From positions 1 through 64,000 of the forward strand of contig NZ_AGTS01000078.1 in NCBI RefSeq assembly GCF_000238595.1: 64,000 bases of DNA, in the 5' to 3' direction. The stretch is from Acidovorax sp. NO-1 (lineage in GTDB: Bacteria > Pseudomonadota > Gammaproteobacteria > Burkholderiales > Burkholderiaceae_C). Positions 45,443-55,223 of this stretch are shown here, piece by piece. The notes under the pieces are model-generated. The model had not been told where the DNA came from, made no database searches, and saw only the letters and a list, made by a program, of their open reading frames with translations. Each line of letters starts with the position of its first letter. Position 1 is the stretch's first letter. A program made the position numbers and the translations under genes.

Positions 45443-45457
45443 CAATCACCGTGATTG
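45443..45457. promoter_or_regulatory. Candidate Crp/Fnr-type operator between the regulator and trxB
   Basis: CAATCACCGTGATTG is a perfect inverted repeat around one central base, about 66 bp upstream of the regulator start and 107 bp upstream of trxB. Its position and TGATT half-sites suit a Crp/Fnr-type dimer. The assignment is inferred. Confidence 0.4.
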
Positions 45458-45458
45458 A

Positions 45459-46543
<1,085 letters not shown>

Positions 46544-46704
46544 CTGCGGCTTTGCTGAAGTCGGCCCGTTTTTACGGTCCTTTCGAAACAGGCAAATCAA
46601 TCGGGTTACCGCCACCCTTTCTGGCGAGGTGAGGCCGCAAGCCAACCTGGGCAAACAAGCTCAGGGCCCAGCGAACGGCCGTTAAAAAGTATCGGAGTGT
46701 CCTC

Positions 46705-46938
46705 ATGGCACGCGTCTGCGACGTAACGGGCAAGAAGCCCATGGTCGGGAACAACGTTTCCCACGCCAACAACAAAACCAAGCGCCGGTTCCTGCCGAAC
46801 CTGCAATACCGCCGTTTCTGGGTCGAAACCGAAAACCGCTGGGTTCGCCTGCGCGTTTCGAGCGCTGCCCTGCGTTTGATCGACAAGAACGGTATCGACT
46901 CGGTGCTCGCAGACCTGCGCGCCCGTGGCCAGGCTTAA
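46705..46938 (+). CDS. rpmB: 50S ribosomal protein L28
   Basis: 77 aa. Sequence [20 protein letters not shown], then [17 protein letters not shown] and [15 protein letters not shown] is diagnostic of L28. CGGAG lies upstream of the start. It is followed 11 bp later by rpmG, the usual pair. Confidence 0.97.
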   Translation: MARVCDVTGKKPMVGNNVSHANNKTKRRFLPNLQYRRFWVETENRWVRLRVSSAALRLIDKNGIDSVLADLRARGQA

Positions 46939-46949
46939 GGAGTAGCACC

Positions 46950-47120
46950 ATGGCAAGCAAAGGCGGACGCGACAAGATCAAGCTGGAATCCACTGCGGGT
47001 ACCGGCCACTTCTACACCACGACGAAGAACAAGAAGACCATGCCCGAGAAGATGCTGATCATGAAATTTGATCCCAAGGCTCGCAAGCATGTGGAATACA
47101 AGGAAATGAAGCTGAAGTAA
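46950..47120 (+). CDS. rpmG: 50S ribosomal protein L33
   Basis: 56 aa from ATG at 46950, with AAGGAG directly upstream. Reads [20 protein letters not shown], then [20 protein letters not shown] and [16 protein letters not shown], a complete L33 of the Cys-free type (no zinc ribbon Cys). Confidence 0.97.
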   Translation: MASKGGRDKIKLESTAGTGHFYTTTKNKKTMPEKMLIMKFDPKARKHVEYKEMKLK

Positions 47121-47149
47121 TTCAGCCTCGACTTCTCGTCTTCTGAAAG

Positions 47150-47181
47150 CCGCCTGGCAGTCCTGCCTGGCGGTTTTTTTT
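47150..47181 (+). terminator. Intrinsic terminator of rpmB-rpmG
   Basis: A 10-bp stem with one mismatch (47150-47159 with 47164-47173) and 4-nt loop is followed by eight T. Confidence 0.88.
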
Positions 47182-47240
47182 AATGGGCGCGCAATTTCTG
47201 CCCAGGATTGGACCGGTGGAATACGACCCAGGAGGCTCCC

Positions 47241-47279
47241 AAAAAAAAGGCCGCTGGGGGCGCAATGCCCTGCAGCGGC
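47241..47279 (-). terminator. Intrinsic terminator of the desaturase gene
   Basis: GCCGCTG (47250-47256) pairs with CAGCGGC (47273-47279), extended by an inner GGGC/GCCC stem, and runs into eight T on the minus strand. It lies about 60 bp after the desaturase stop. Confidence 0.8.
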
Positions 47280-47340
47280 TCGGAGCCGAATCGCCCGGGT
47301 ACGTCAGCACCCGGCGCAAGAACCCGACAACAGCGACAGC

Positions 47341-48555
47341 TCAGACGCGTGCAGCACGCAGCCTGATGGAGAAATCACGCAGGGCCGCAATACCACTGTC
47401 TTCGGCCCGGCGGCACCATGCCTGCAGGTCCGCCGTGAGCTGCTCGCGTGATTGCGACGTGTTCAACCACAACTGGCGCAGTTCCTCACGCATGGTCACC
47501 ATCTTGTCGAGCGCAGGGTGCGCAGCTCGGGCCTGGGCCAGCTGGGGAAGCGCCACCACCGGGACTTTCTCGACATCGCGGTGCAGCCAGCGTTTGGCAG
47601 CCTTGAGCACCGAGGCATCAGCCTGACGGGCCTGCAGCGCGGCAATCTCGTCCTTGCAGGCTTTGCGCACGCCGCGCGCGTAGCCCGCCATCACTTCGTA
47701 GCGGTTGGCAATCAACGCTTCCAGCGTCTTTTCATCGGCCACGGGCTTCACATCGCCCAGTTGCAGCTTGGGCGGCACCTTCTTCACCGTGGCCCAGCCG
47801 ATTTTCTTCATGAGGCTGATGTACAGCCAGCCAATATCGAATTCATACGGCTTGACCGAGAACTTGGCCGCCGTCGGGTACGTGTGGTGGTTGTTGTGCA
47901 GCTCTTCGCCACCGATGATGATGCCCCAGGGCGACAGGTTGGTGCTGGCATCCTGCGCTTCAAAATTGCGGTAGCCCCAATAGTGGCCCACACCATTGAC
48001 CACACCGGCCGCCCAGAATGGAATCCAGAGCATCTGCACCGCCCAGACAGCAGCACCCAAAGCACCGAACAGGGCGAGATTGAGAATCAGCATGAGACCC
48101 ACGCCCTGCCAGCCATAGCGGGTGTACACGTTGCGCTCAATCCAGTCGTCGGGCGTGCCGTGGCCGAACTTCTTGATGGTTTCCATGTTCTTGGACTCCG
48201 CGCGGTACAGCTCGGCGCCGCGCCACATCACGGTATCCAGGCCGCGGGTCTGGGGGCTGTGAGGATCGTCCACGGTTTCACACTTGGCGTGGTGCTTGCG
48301 ATGGATGGCCACCCATTCCTTGGTGACCATGCCGGTCCCAATCCACAGCCAGAAGCGGAAGAAATGCGAAGGGATGGCGTGCAGATCCAACGCCCGGTGG
48401 GCCTGCGCGCGATGCAGGAAGATCGTGACCGCTGCAATGGTGATATGGGTGGTGGCAAGGGTATACAGAACGATCTGCCACCAGGTCAGGTTCCACAACC
48501 CATGCCCCAGCCAGTCAATGGCAGCATTCAGTACCGCCCAATCGGGTAACAACAT
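47341..48555 (-). CDS. desA: Delta-9-type membrane fatty-acid desaturase with C-terminal extension
   Basis: 404 aa from ATG at 48555; an upstream TTG is less likely. Three histidine boxes that bind the di-iron centre: HRAQAHR, HRKHH and HNNHH, between membrane helices near the N-terminus and 165-205. This is the acyl-CoA/acyl-lipid desaturase class, which introduces a cis double bond into membrane acyl chains. A further ~130 helical residues after about 270 are not part of the catalytic core and end in an AEDSGIAALRDFSIRLR motif. It is monocistronic with its own terminator. Confidence 0.88.
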   Translation of the reverse strand: MLLPDWAVLNAAIDWLGHGLWNLTWWQIVLYTLATTHITIAAVTIFLHRAQAHRALDLHAIPSHFFRFWLWIGTGMVTKEWVAIHRKHHAKCETVDDPHSPQTRGLDTVMWRGAELYRAESKNMETIKKFGHGTPDDWIERNVYTRYGWQGVGLMLILNLALFGALGAAVWAVQMLWIPFWAAGVVNGVGHYWGYRNFEAQDASTNLSPWGIIIGGEELHNNHHTYPTAAKFSVKPYEFDIGWLYISLMKKIGWATVKKVPPKLQLGDVKPVADEKTLEALIANRYEVMAGYARGVRKACKDEIAALQARQADASVLKAAKRWLHRDVEKVPVVALPQLAQARAAHPALDKMVTMREELRQLWLNTSQSREQLTADLQAWCRRAEDSGIAALRDFSIRLRAARV

Positions 48556-48690
48556 ATTCAACAGCCTTACTACACAAAGAAATCAAGCTCCACCAAAGGA
48601 GCAACCGCTCAATTCTAGAGTGGGCAACCTGACATTGGTTCAGGGGCATCCACAGTTTTAGCGCTGGTTTAGCGGCTTTAAGCTATCAAG

Positions 48691-49965
48691 TCAGCTCTTT
48701 TTGCACCATATTGCGGCAAAGAACCCATCTGTCTGGTGCACATGGGGCCAAAGGCGCAGATAAACAGTGCCGGATTCGCCGCCACTGCACAGCCCCTTGG
48801 CGCCTTCGACCTTGAGCTGCTCCAGCAAACCACCGGCATCCAGCAGTTCAAAGTCAGGGTGTGACGCACTGAACGCCTCGGCAATCGCCTCGTTTTCCTG
48901 CGGCAGGATGCTGCAGGTGGCATATACCAAGCGGCCGCCCGGCTTGAGCAGGCGCGCTGCGCTGTCCAGAATGGCGGTCTGCTTGGCCACCAGCTCTTCG
49001 ATGGATTTGGGCGACTGGCGCCATTTGAGGTCGGGATTGCGGCGCAGCGTTCCCAGGCCAGAACACGGCGCGTCCACCAGCACGCGGTCGATCTTGCCCG
49101 CCAGCCGCTTGACGCGGTCATCACGCTCGTGGGCAATGGCCGCGGGGTGCACGTTCGATAGGCCGCTGCGGGCGAGACGCGGTTTTAGGGCATCCAGACG
49201 ATGCGCCGACACATCAAACGCATACAGGCGCCCCGTGCTGCGCATGCCGGCCCCGATGGCCAGTGTCTTGCCGCCAGCACCGGCACAAAAATCCACCACC
49301 ATCTCGCCCCGCTTGGCGTCCAGCAGCAGCGCAAGCAGCTGCGAGCCTTCATCCTGCACCTCGATGGCACCGCGCGTGAATGCGTCCAGCTTGGTCAGCG
49401 CAGGCTTGTCGTCAATGCGCAGGCCCCAGGGCGAGTACGGCGTGGGCTGCGCCTTGATGCCCGACTTGGCGAGTTCCTTCTGCACATCGGCGCGCTTGTC
49501 CTTGAGCGCATTGACGCGCAAATCCAGCGGTGCGCTTTGCGCCAGGCTCTCCACCAGGGGCCAGAAGCCGTCGCCCAACTGGTCCTTGAGGGGCTTGACC
49601 AGCCATTCGGGCAGGTTGTGGCGGTGGCGTTCCATCAGATCATCGACCGTGACGGCGTCGCACTGGTCGAGCCAGTTCTTTTCCTGGTCGGTCAGTGCGC
49701 TCTTGAGGAAGTCGCGGGGGCCGTGAAAGCCCAGGATGGCCAGGCGGCGCTCCTTGGGCCCCGAGCCCGAGGGCGCCATGTGGTCGAACAGCAGCTTTTT
49801 GCGCAGCACGGTGTAGACCGTTTCGGCCAGCGTGGCCCGCTCGCGGGGGCCCAGGCCCCGGTTGTCGCGGAAAAATCGTGACACCACCGCATCGGCGGGG
49901 TGTTCAAACGTGAGGGTGAGCCTGATCAGTTCGGCGCAGGCGTCGAGAAGAACTTTGGGATGCAT
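48691..49965 (-). CDS. rsmB: 16S rRNA m5C methyltransferase of the RsmB/NOP family
   Basis: 424 aa from ATG at 49965. An N-terminal NusB-like helical part (1-130) is followed by the SAM domain: DFCAGAGGKTLAIGA, VLVDAPCSGLGTLRRNPD with the resolving Cys, and VYATCSILPQENEA with the catalytic Cys. It methylates a cytosine of 16S rRNA, most likely C967. The short fused N-terminal region differs from E. coli RsmB, so another target position cannot be excluded. Confidence 0.82.
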   Translation of the reverse strand: MHPKVLLDACAELIRLTLTFEHPADAVVSRFFRDNRGLGPRERATLAETVYTVLRKKLLFDHMAPSGSGPKERRLAILGFHGPRDFLKSALTDQEKNWLDQCDAVTVDDLMERHRHNLPEWLVKPLKDQLGDGFWPLVESLAQSAPLDLRVNALKDKRADVQKELAKSGIKAQPTPYSPWGLRIDDKPALTKLDAFTRGAIEVQDEGSQLLALLLDAKRGEMVVDFCAGAGGKTLAIGAGMRSTGRLYAFDVSAHRLDALKPRLARSGLSNVHPAAIAHERDDRVKRLAGKIDRVLVDAPCSGLGTLRRNPDLKWRQSPKSIEELVAKQTAILDSAARLLKPGGRLVYATCSILPQENEAIAEAFSASHPDFELLDAGGLLEQLKVEGAKGLCSGGESGTVYLRLWPHVHQTDGFFAAIWCKKS

Positions 49966-49978
49966 CCCCGTATTGTCC

Positions 49979-50087
49979 ACCCCCTGAGCCGCTTCGCATC
50001 ATCCCCCACAGGGGGACGCCACCGGCGGCCTGGCGAAGCCAGTTCCACGGTGGCACTGGGCTGGGCCCTGCGCGAGTCTCCATCATC
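49979..50087. repeat. GC-rich structured repeat between rsmB and the M48 protease gene
   Basis: CCCCCTGAGCCGCTTCGC is followed by a CCCCC/GGGGG hairpin and then a GGC-rich tail with AGTTCCACGG and CTGGGCTGGGCC. From memory, closely similar blocks recur between genes in Comamonadaceae genomes; no second copy is in this window. Confidence 0.45.
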
Positions 50088-50144
50088 GTGTGCTACTCAC
50101 CGTGCAGACGAGAAAGGAGAAAGGGACTAGCAAAAAGTTGGCGA

Positions 50145-51998
50145 TCAACGGGTATGGATCGGATCGAACGCATAACGCTGGATTTCCTTGAGCGTGGGCG
50201 ATTCACCCGCCCACAGTGCCAGTGCGGGTCCGGGAAGGCTCAGATTGCGCTCCAGGGCACGGCACAGGTGGTAGCGGCTTTCATCGTCCATGCCCGGCAG
50301 TTCCACAAACACCAGATACGCCCTGCGCTGCGGATGTTCGCGCAGGTTCTTGCGCACCAGCCAGCAGCGGGTGAGCGGCGCGCAGCGGGCCAGTTCGGAC
50401 TGCAACTCGGCCAGCTCAAAGGGGCTCAGGTCGTGCCGCGCGATCTGGCTGAAGAACGAAGTGCCCGACAGCTCTTCCCAGGCGCGCTCTTCGGACTCCT
50501 GCGCGCGCTCCAGCCGCTTGCGCCACTGCTTGAAAGCCGCAGCGTCATGGTCCAGCCCCAAGCGAGGCGTTTCCAGCTCGGCCAGCGCGGTGCGCGCGGC
50601 CCAGTAGCGGTCATTGCTGCCCGCCTCCCACACCCGGTGCAGCAGCTTGAGCTTGCCGTCGCGGTCGTCCTCGGGCAGGCAGGGCACCAAGCCACACAGG
50701 GCCGGCGCGTATTCGGGGCTGCGCTCCAGCGCCATTTCGTACAGCGCTCGCACATCGGCATGGGGATCCAGATGGCGCTTGAGGCGCGCCAGCTCCACCA
50801 GATCTGCCGCACTGGCCTGCGCCACCATCGCCACCAGGGCATCCGCCCGTGCACGCACCCGGCCCAGCCAGGCGTGGTGCTGCTTCCACTCGGTGGCGTT
50901 GTCACGGCACCATTGTTTGTCGAAGTGTTTGATCCACCGTTTGGCATCTTCTCCCAGCAAGGCAAGGGCGTTGCCGCGGGACCAGTCTGGCAGCGTGGGC
51001 GTGGCATCCAGCGCTTCGATACGGTCGCGCAGGCCGGGGTGGGTGTCGTCCACACTGCTCAGGCGTTTGAGCGCCTGGCGCAATGCGTCGTTGGCAAAGG
51101 CCGCGTCTGGCGCTTGCGCGAGGTAGCGGCGCATGCCGCGATACGGGCCCACCGGCAACGGGTTGCCAGCGGCTGCGCACCAGTGGTTGCCCCAGAACTC
51201 TGCCTGCAGTGCGGCGCCCCGGATTTCGATTTCGGCCAGTGCGGCGGCGGTCACATCGCGGCCCAAGAGCTTGCCCGCAATGCGGTCAGCCTCGTATTCG
51301 TCCTGGCGGGCCAGCGCAAAGGTCTTGGCCGAAAAGCGAGGAAAGTACCAGCGCATGAAGGCCTGCGTGGCAGCGGCCACCGGGCCCTCGTCGTCGGCCA
51401 GGCTGTGGTTCAGCCGCATCCACGACTGGCGCGTGCGGTAAATCCAGGCCGCAAACCGGCCATGGTCCCCCCGCAGATGGCCATACTCGTGCGCCAGCAC
51501 GGCGAGAAAACGCGGCCGGTCCAGCGCCATCAGCAAAGGCAGGCCAATGCTCAGGTGGTTGACGGCGCCACCCAGCAGGCCGTACTTGGGCAGCTGCTGG
51601 ATGCTGGCATTGAACTCGTCGTTCAGCGTGACCTTGTGGATGGGCGGGCCCTTGATCTTGCGGCGGATGCGCTCCAGCGCCTCAAACAGCTCGGGCGCCT
51701 CCAGCGCGGTGATCTCCACGCCCTCCGGGGCATCAAAGCGCACCCACAGGGCCCGCAGGCTGATCCACAGCAGCCCGGCAGCCCCCAGCAGAAGCCACAC
51801 CATCGCAAAACGAAACCTGCCCTGCAGCATCTGCGGTACCACCCACAGCAAGATGCCCGCCGCCAGCCCCAGACAGCCCAGCACCCACACGTAGCCAAGC
51901 GCCGCAAAGGCGGCCACACTGCGGCGGTATGCGCGGCTGTTGTCGGCGCTGGCATGCTCGCTCATGCGCACCAGGTGCACAAAATCTGCCTGATCCAC
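50145..51998 (-). CDS. Membrane M48 family metalloprotease with TPR-like C-terminal half
   Basis: 617 aa from ATG at 51998. Two N-terminal membrane helices (about 30-80) are followed by an M48 peptidase domain with AHEYGHLRGDH (HExxH) and EYEADRIAGKLLG, which supplies the third ligand. The C-terminal ~300 residues are helical and TPR-like, with repeated acidic/Arg-rich segments. It probably acts on membrane or periplasmic proteins; no substrate is known. It stands alone on the minus strand. Confidence 0.8.
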   Translation of the reverse strand: MDQADFVHLVRMSEHASADNSRAYRRSVAAFAALGYVWVLGCLGLAAGILLWVVPQMLQGRFRFAMVWLLLGAAGLLWISLRALWVRFDAPEGVEITALEAPELFEALERIRRKIKGPPIHKVTLNDEFNASIQQLPKYGLLGGAVNHLSIGLPLLMALDRPRFLAVLAHEYGHLRGDHGRFAAWIYRTRQSWMRLNHSLADDEGPVAAATQAFMRWYFPRFSAKTFALARQDEYEADRIAGKLLGRDVTAAALAEIEIRGAALQAEFWGNHWCAAAGNPLPVGPYRGMRRYLAQAPDAAFANDALRQALKRLSSVDDTHPGLRDRIEALDATPTLPDWSRGNALALLGEDAKRWIKHFDKQWCRDNATEWKQHHAWLGRVRARADALVAMVAQASAADLVELARLKRHLDPHADVRALYEMALERSPEYAPALCGLVPCLPEDDRDGKLKLLHRVWEAGSNDRYWAARTALAELETPRLGLDHDAAAFKQWRKRLERAQESEERAWEELSGTSFFSQIARHDLSPFELAELQSELARCAPLTRCWLVRKNLREHPQRRAYLVFVELPGMDDESRYHLCRALERNLSLPGPALALWAGESPTLKEIQRYAFDPIHTR

Positions 51999-52067
51999 GG
52001 GCTTCCCTCACTCTCGATTGTTTTTGTCAGCCGCCATCCTAACCACTCACACGCCCCACTCTGCACC

Positions 52068-52319
52068 ATGACCGACGACGACTTGCCCGAACTCATCCGC
52101 ACTCCGCCCGGCCTGTACCGCCACTACAAGGGCATGCTGTACGAGGTGATTGACACCGTGCGCCACAGCGAGACGCTGGAGCCCATGACGCTGTACCGCG
52201 CGCTGTATGGCCAGCGGGGGCTGTGGGTGCGGCCCGCCGCCATGTTTCTCGAACGGGTGTCTGTGGAGGGTCAGATGCGCCCCCGCTTTGAGCGGTGCGA
52301 CGATGTCGGCCCGGACTGA
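52068..52319 (+). CDS. DUF1653 family protein
   Basis: 83 aa from ATG at 52068. The core GLYRHYKGMLYEVIDTVRHS, then MTLYRALYGQRGLWVRP and MFLERV, is the complete DUF1653 domain, a small beta-rich fold without known enzyme activity. It is divergent from the M48 protease gene and convergent with purN. Confidence 0.88.
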   Translation: MTDDDLPELIRTPPGLYRHYKGMLYEVIDTVRHSETLEPMTLYRALYGQRGLWVRPAAMFLERVSVEGQMRPRFERCDDVGPD

Positions 52320-52320
52320 A

Positions 52321-52385
52321 AATTCAATAAAAACAGGCTCTAGCGCTTATCCATAAAGCGCGAACAGCTATTATTTAAATAGCAA
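52321..52385. repeat. Two-hairpin dispersed repeat (intergenic copy)
   Basis: CTCTAGCGCTT with AAGCGC makes the first hairpin, and AGCTATTATTTAAATAGC the second. This is the clearest copy in the window. It lies between the converging DUF1653 and purN genes. Confidence 0.8.
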
Positions 52386-52408
52386 ATGCTTCCATCGGCA
52401 GCGGTGGA

Positions 52409-52990
52409 TCACAGCACCTGCACCAGCGCCCGCACGGCGCGGGGGTAGATCACATGCTCCTGCGTCAGCACCCGGGCGGCCAGCGCCTCGGCCGTGTCGC
52501 CCGGCAGCACCGGCACCACGGCCTGGTCCAGGATGGGGCCCACATCCAGCTCTGCCGTCACCTGGTGCACCGTCACGCCCGCAAACTTGCAGCCCGCATC
52601 GATGGCGCGCTGGTGCGTGTGCAGCCCGGTAAAAGCGGGCAGCAGCGAGGGATGGATGTTGATGAGCCGCCCGGCGTAATGGGCCACAAAACCTGGCGTC
52701 AGGATGCGCATGAAACCGGCCAGCACCACCAGGGCGGGCTGGTGGCGGTCGATGGTGGCGGCCAGCTCGGCATCAAACGCTTCGCGGCTGGCAAAGGCCT
52801 TGTGGTCGAGTACCTCCGTGGCAATGCCCTGCTCCCGCGCAAACACCAGCCCGCCAGCATCGGGCTTGTTGCTGATGACGGCCGCGACGCGGGCGCCGTA
52901 GCGCTGCTCCCAGTGCTCCTGTTGTGCGGTACGCACGATGGTGGCCATGTTGGAGCCGCCGCCAGAGATCAGAATGACGATGTTCTTCAT
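52409..52990 (-). CDS. purN: Phosphoribosylglycinamide formyltransferase
   Basis: 193 aa from ATG at 52990. Begins MKNIVILISGGGSNMATIV; catalytic block RLINIHPSLLPAFTGLHTH (Asn and His) and the later GVTVHQVTAELDVGPILDQ with the active-site Asp. It uses formyl-tetrahydrofolate in the third step of purine synthesis. Its 5' end lies 19 bp from a structured intergenic element. Confidence 0.95.
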   Translation of the reverse strand: MKNIVILISGGGSNMATIVRTAQQEHWEQRYGARVAAVISNKPDAGGLVFAREQGIATEVLDHKAFASREAFDAELAATIDRHQPALVVLAGFMRILTPGFVAHYAGRLINIHPSLLPAFTGLHTHQRAIDAGCKFAGVTVHQVTAELDVGPILDQAVVPVLPGDTAEALAARVLTQEHVIYPRAVRALVQVL

Positions 52991-53009
52991 AAATTGCCAC
53001 GGATTATCT

Positions 53010-53272
53010 AGGAGGCTGTCGAGCTTGGGGTTGGCTCTGGGCCACCGCCTGGGGGTGCCAGGCAAGGCGCGGGTGAGGCCGTGTGGCCCAGCCACACAAC
53101 GAACCCGCAACGCAGCATGGCGGCCCCAGGCGGCGGCCCGAAGGGTTGTGCGACAGAGCACGCAGGCGGCGTTGCCCATGCTCGCTGCACAGCCAGTGCA
53201 GCTTGCGCTGGGCGCCTAGCCTGCATACTCTGTCGCACAACGCAGCGCCAACCCCAAGCCCGACAGCCTCCT
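53010..53272. repeat. 263-bp element of nested inverted repeats between purN and yceH
   Basis: Outer arms 53010-53035 and 53247-53272 are inverted complements with 25 of 26 matches. Inside are two large arms: 53039-53054 with 53124-53139 (15 of 16), enclosing a perfect 7-bp hairpin at 53081-53097; and 53145-53167 with 53219-53241 (21 of 23), enclosing a 7-bp hairpin around 53185-53203. The element fills the gap between two divergent starts and ends 1 nt before the yceH ATG. It could be a MITE-like insertion or a structured regulatory RNA/DNA. Confidence 0.75.
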
Positions 53273-53273
53273 C

Positions 53274-53984
53274 ATGCCCTTCGATCCCGCCATCCGCCCC
53301 CTCACCCCCCACGAAGCCCGCGTACTCGCCACGCTGATGGAGAAGGCCCGCACCGTGCCCGACAGCTACCCGATGTCGCTCAACGGCCTGCTGACCGGCT
53401 GCAACCAGAAAACCAGCCGCGACCCAGTGATGAACCTCAGCGACGCCGAAGCGCAGGAGGCGCTGGATTCGCTCAAGCTGCTGACCCTGGCGTTTGAGAG
53501 CAGCGGCAACCGCACCACACGCTGGGAACACAACTTTCAACGCGGCGTGGGCGTGCCCGAGCAGTCGGCCGTGCTGCTCGGCCTGCTCATGCTGCGCGGC
53601 CCGCAGACGGCGGGTGAACTGCGCATCAACGCCGAGCGCTGGTACCGCTTTGCCGACATTTCCTCGGTCGAGGCATTTCTGGACGAACTCCAGGAGCGCA
53701 GCGCCGAAAAGGGCGGCCCGCTGGTCGTGCAGTTGCCCCGCGCGCCGGGTGCCCGCGAGCAGCGTTGGGCGCATCTGATGTGTGGGCCTGTAGACACCAG
53801 CGCCGGTGTGTCAGCCCCCAGCAGTGGCGGCGGTGGCATCACCGGCACGTCTGCCGCACTGCAAGCGCGGGTGGACGCACTGGAGACCGAGGTGGCCAAC
53901 CTGCGCAGCACGGTGCAGCGGCTGTGTACAGAACTGGGCATTTCCCCAGACTCCGCGCCGATGTCGCCACCCGGACAGGACTAA
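53274..53984 (+). CDS. yceH: YceH family protein (UPF0502/DUF480)
   Basis: 236 aa. Matches the family with [21 protein letters not shown], then [22 protein letters not shown] and [22 protein letters not shown], two winged-helix-like repeats. The C-terminus ends in a coiled coil (about 200-222). The role is unknown. The start lacks a visible ribosome binding site because the inverted-repeat element abuts the ATG. Confidence 0.9.
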   Translation: MPFDPAIRPLTPHEARVLATLMEKARTVPDSYPMSLNGLLTGCNQKTSRDPVMNLSDAEAQEALDSLKLLTLAFESSGNRTTRWEHNFQRGVGVPEQSAVLLGLLMLRGPQTAGELRINAERWYRFADISSVEAFLDELQERSAEKGGPLVVQLPRAPGAREQRWAHLMCGPVDTSAGVSAPSSGGGGITGTSAALQARVDALETEVANLRSTVQRLCTELGISPDSAPMSPPGQD

Positions 53985-54029
53985 AACGAACGACCGTGCT
54001 ACAAATGCGGATCACTTGGAGACAAACCG

Positions 54030-55211
54030 ATGGATCTCGCATTCACCCCCGAAGAACAGGCGTTCCGCGAAGAAATTCGCGCCTGGGTTCAAGCTAATCT
54101 ACCGAAAGAAATTTCGCACAAGGTCCACAACGCCCTGCGCCTGACCCGCGACGATCTGCAGGGCTGGGCCAAGATCCTGGGCAAGAAAGGCTGGCTGGGC
54201 TTCGGCTGGCCCAAGGAGTTTGGCGGCCCCGGCTGGACGGCCGTGCAAAAGCACCTGTTTGAAGAAGAATGCGCCCTGGCTGGTGCGCCCCGTATCGTGC
54301 CGTTTGGCCCGGTGATGGTGGCCCCGGTGATCATGGCGTTTGGCAACGCCGAGCAGCAAAAGCGCTTTTTGCCTGGCATCGCCAGCGGCGAAGTCTGGTG
54401 GAGCCAGGGCTACAGCGAACCCGGATCGGGTTCTGACCTGGCCAGCGTCAAGACCCGCGCCGAACGCGTGGGCGACAAATACATCGTCAACGGCCAAAAG
54501 ACCTGGACCACCCTGGGCCAGCATGGCGACTGGATGTTCAACCTGGTGCGCACCAGCACCGAGGGCAAGCCCCAGACCGGCATCTCCTTCCTGCTGCTCG
54601 ACATGAAGTCCAAGGGCGTCACCGTGCGCCCCATCAAGCTGCTGGATGGCGAATGCGAGGTGAACGAAGTGTTCTTCGACAACGTCGAAGTGCCTGCCGA
54701 AAACCTGATCGGCGAAGAGAACAAGGGCTGGACCTACGCCAAGCACCTGCTGAGCCACGAGCGCACCAACATCGCCGACGTGAACCGCAGCAAGCGCGAA
54801 TTGGAGCGCTTGAAGCGCATCGCCAAGACCGAAGGCGTGTGGGATGACCTGCGCTTCCGCGACCAGATCGCCCTGCTGGAAGTGGACATCGTGGCCCTCG
54901 AAATGCTGGTGCTGCGCGTGCTGTCGGCCGAAAAATCGGGCAAGAACTCGCTCGACATCGCGGGCCTGCTCAAGATCAAGGGCAGCGAGATCCAGCAGCG
55001 TTACGCCGAGCTGATGATGCTGGCCGCAGGCCCCTTTGCCATGCCTTTCATCGAAGAGGCCATGGAAGCTGGCTGGCAGGGCAACTTCCCCGGCGGCGTC
55101 ACTGCCAACGCGCCGCTGGCGTCCACCTACTTCAACCTGCGCAAAACCACCATCTACGGTGGCAGCAATGAAGTTCAACGCAACATCGTCGCGCAGACGG
55201 TTCTGGGCTAA
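54030..55211 (+). CDS. Acyl-CoA dehydrogenase, large subunit of a paired type (PimC-like)
   Basis: 393 aa. N-terminal helical domain (AFTPEEQAFREEIRAWVQ), middle FAD/acyl part with WSQGYSEPGSGSDLASVKTRA and GQKTWTTLGQHGDWMFNLVR, and C-terminal YGGSNEVQRNIVAQTVLG, the dehydrogenase signature. The next gene, 12 bp downstream, encodes a shorter homologue, as in pimeloyl-CoA dehydrogenase and related two-subunit enzymes of alicyclic or dicarboxylic acid breakdown. The substrate is not known. Confidence 0.85.
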   Translation: MDLAFTPEEQAFREEIRAWVQANLPKEISHKVHNALRLTRDDLQGWAKILGKKGWLGFGWPKEFGGPGWTAVQKHLFEEECALAGAPRIVPFGPVMVAPVIMAFGNAEQQKRFLPGIASGEVWWSQGYSEPGSGSDLASVKTRAERVGDKYIVNGQKTWTTLGQHGDWMFNLVRTSTEGKPQTGISFLLLDMKSKGVTVRPIKLLDGECEVNEVFFDNVEVPAENLIGEENKGWTYAKHLLSHERTNIADVNRSKRELERLKRIAKTEGVWDDLRFRDQIALLEVDIVALEMLVLRVLSAEKSGKNSLDIAGLLKIKGSEIQQRYAELMMLAAGPFAMPFIEEAMEAGWQGNFPGGVTANAPLASTYFNLRKTTIYGGSNEVQRNIVAQTVLG

Positions 55212-55223
55212 GGAGACAAGAAC

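Noticed and set aside
50088..52067. Long plus-strand open frame ending in the DUF1653 gene
   Set aside because: Only the last 83 codons are real; the rest is antisense to the M48 protease with its HExxH motif.
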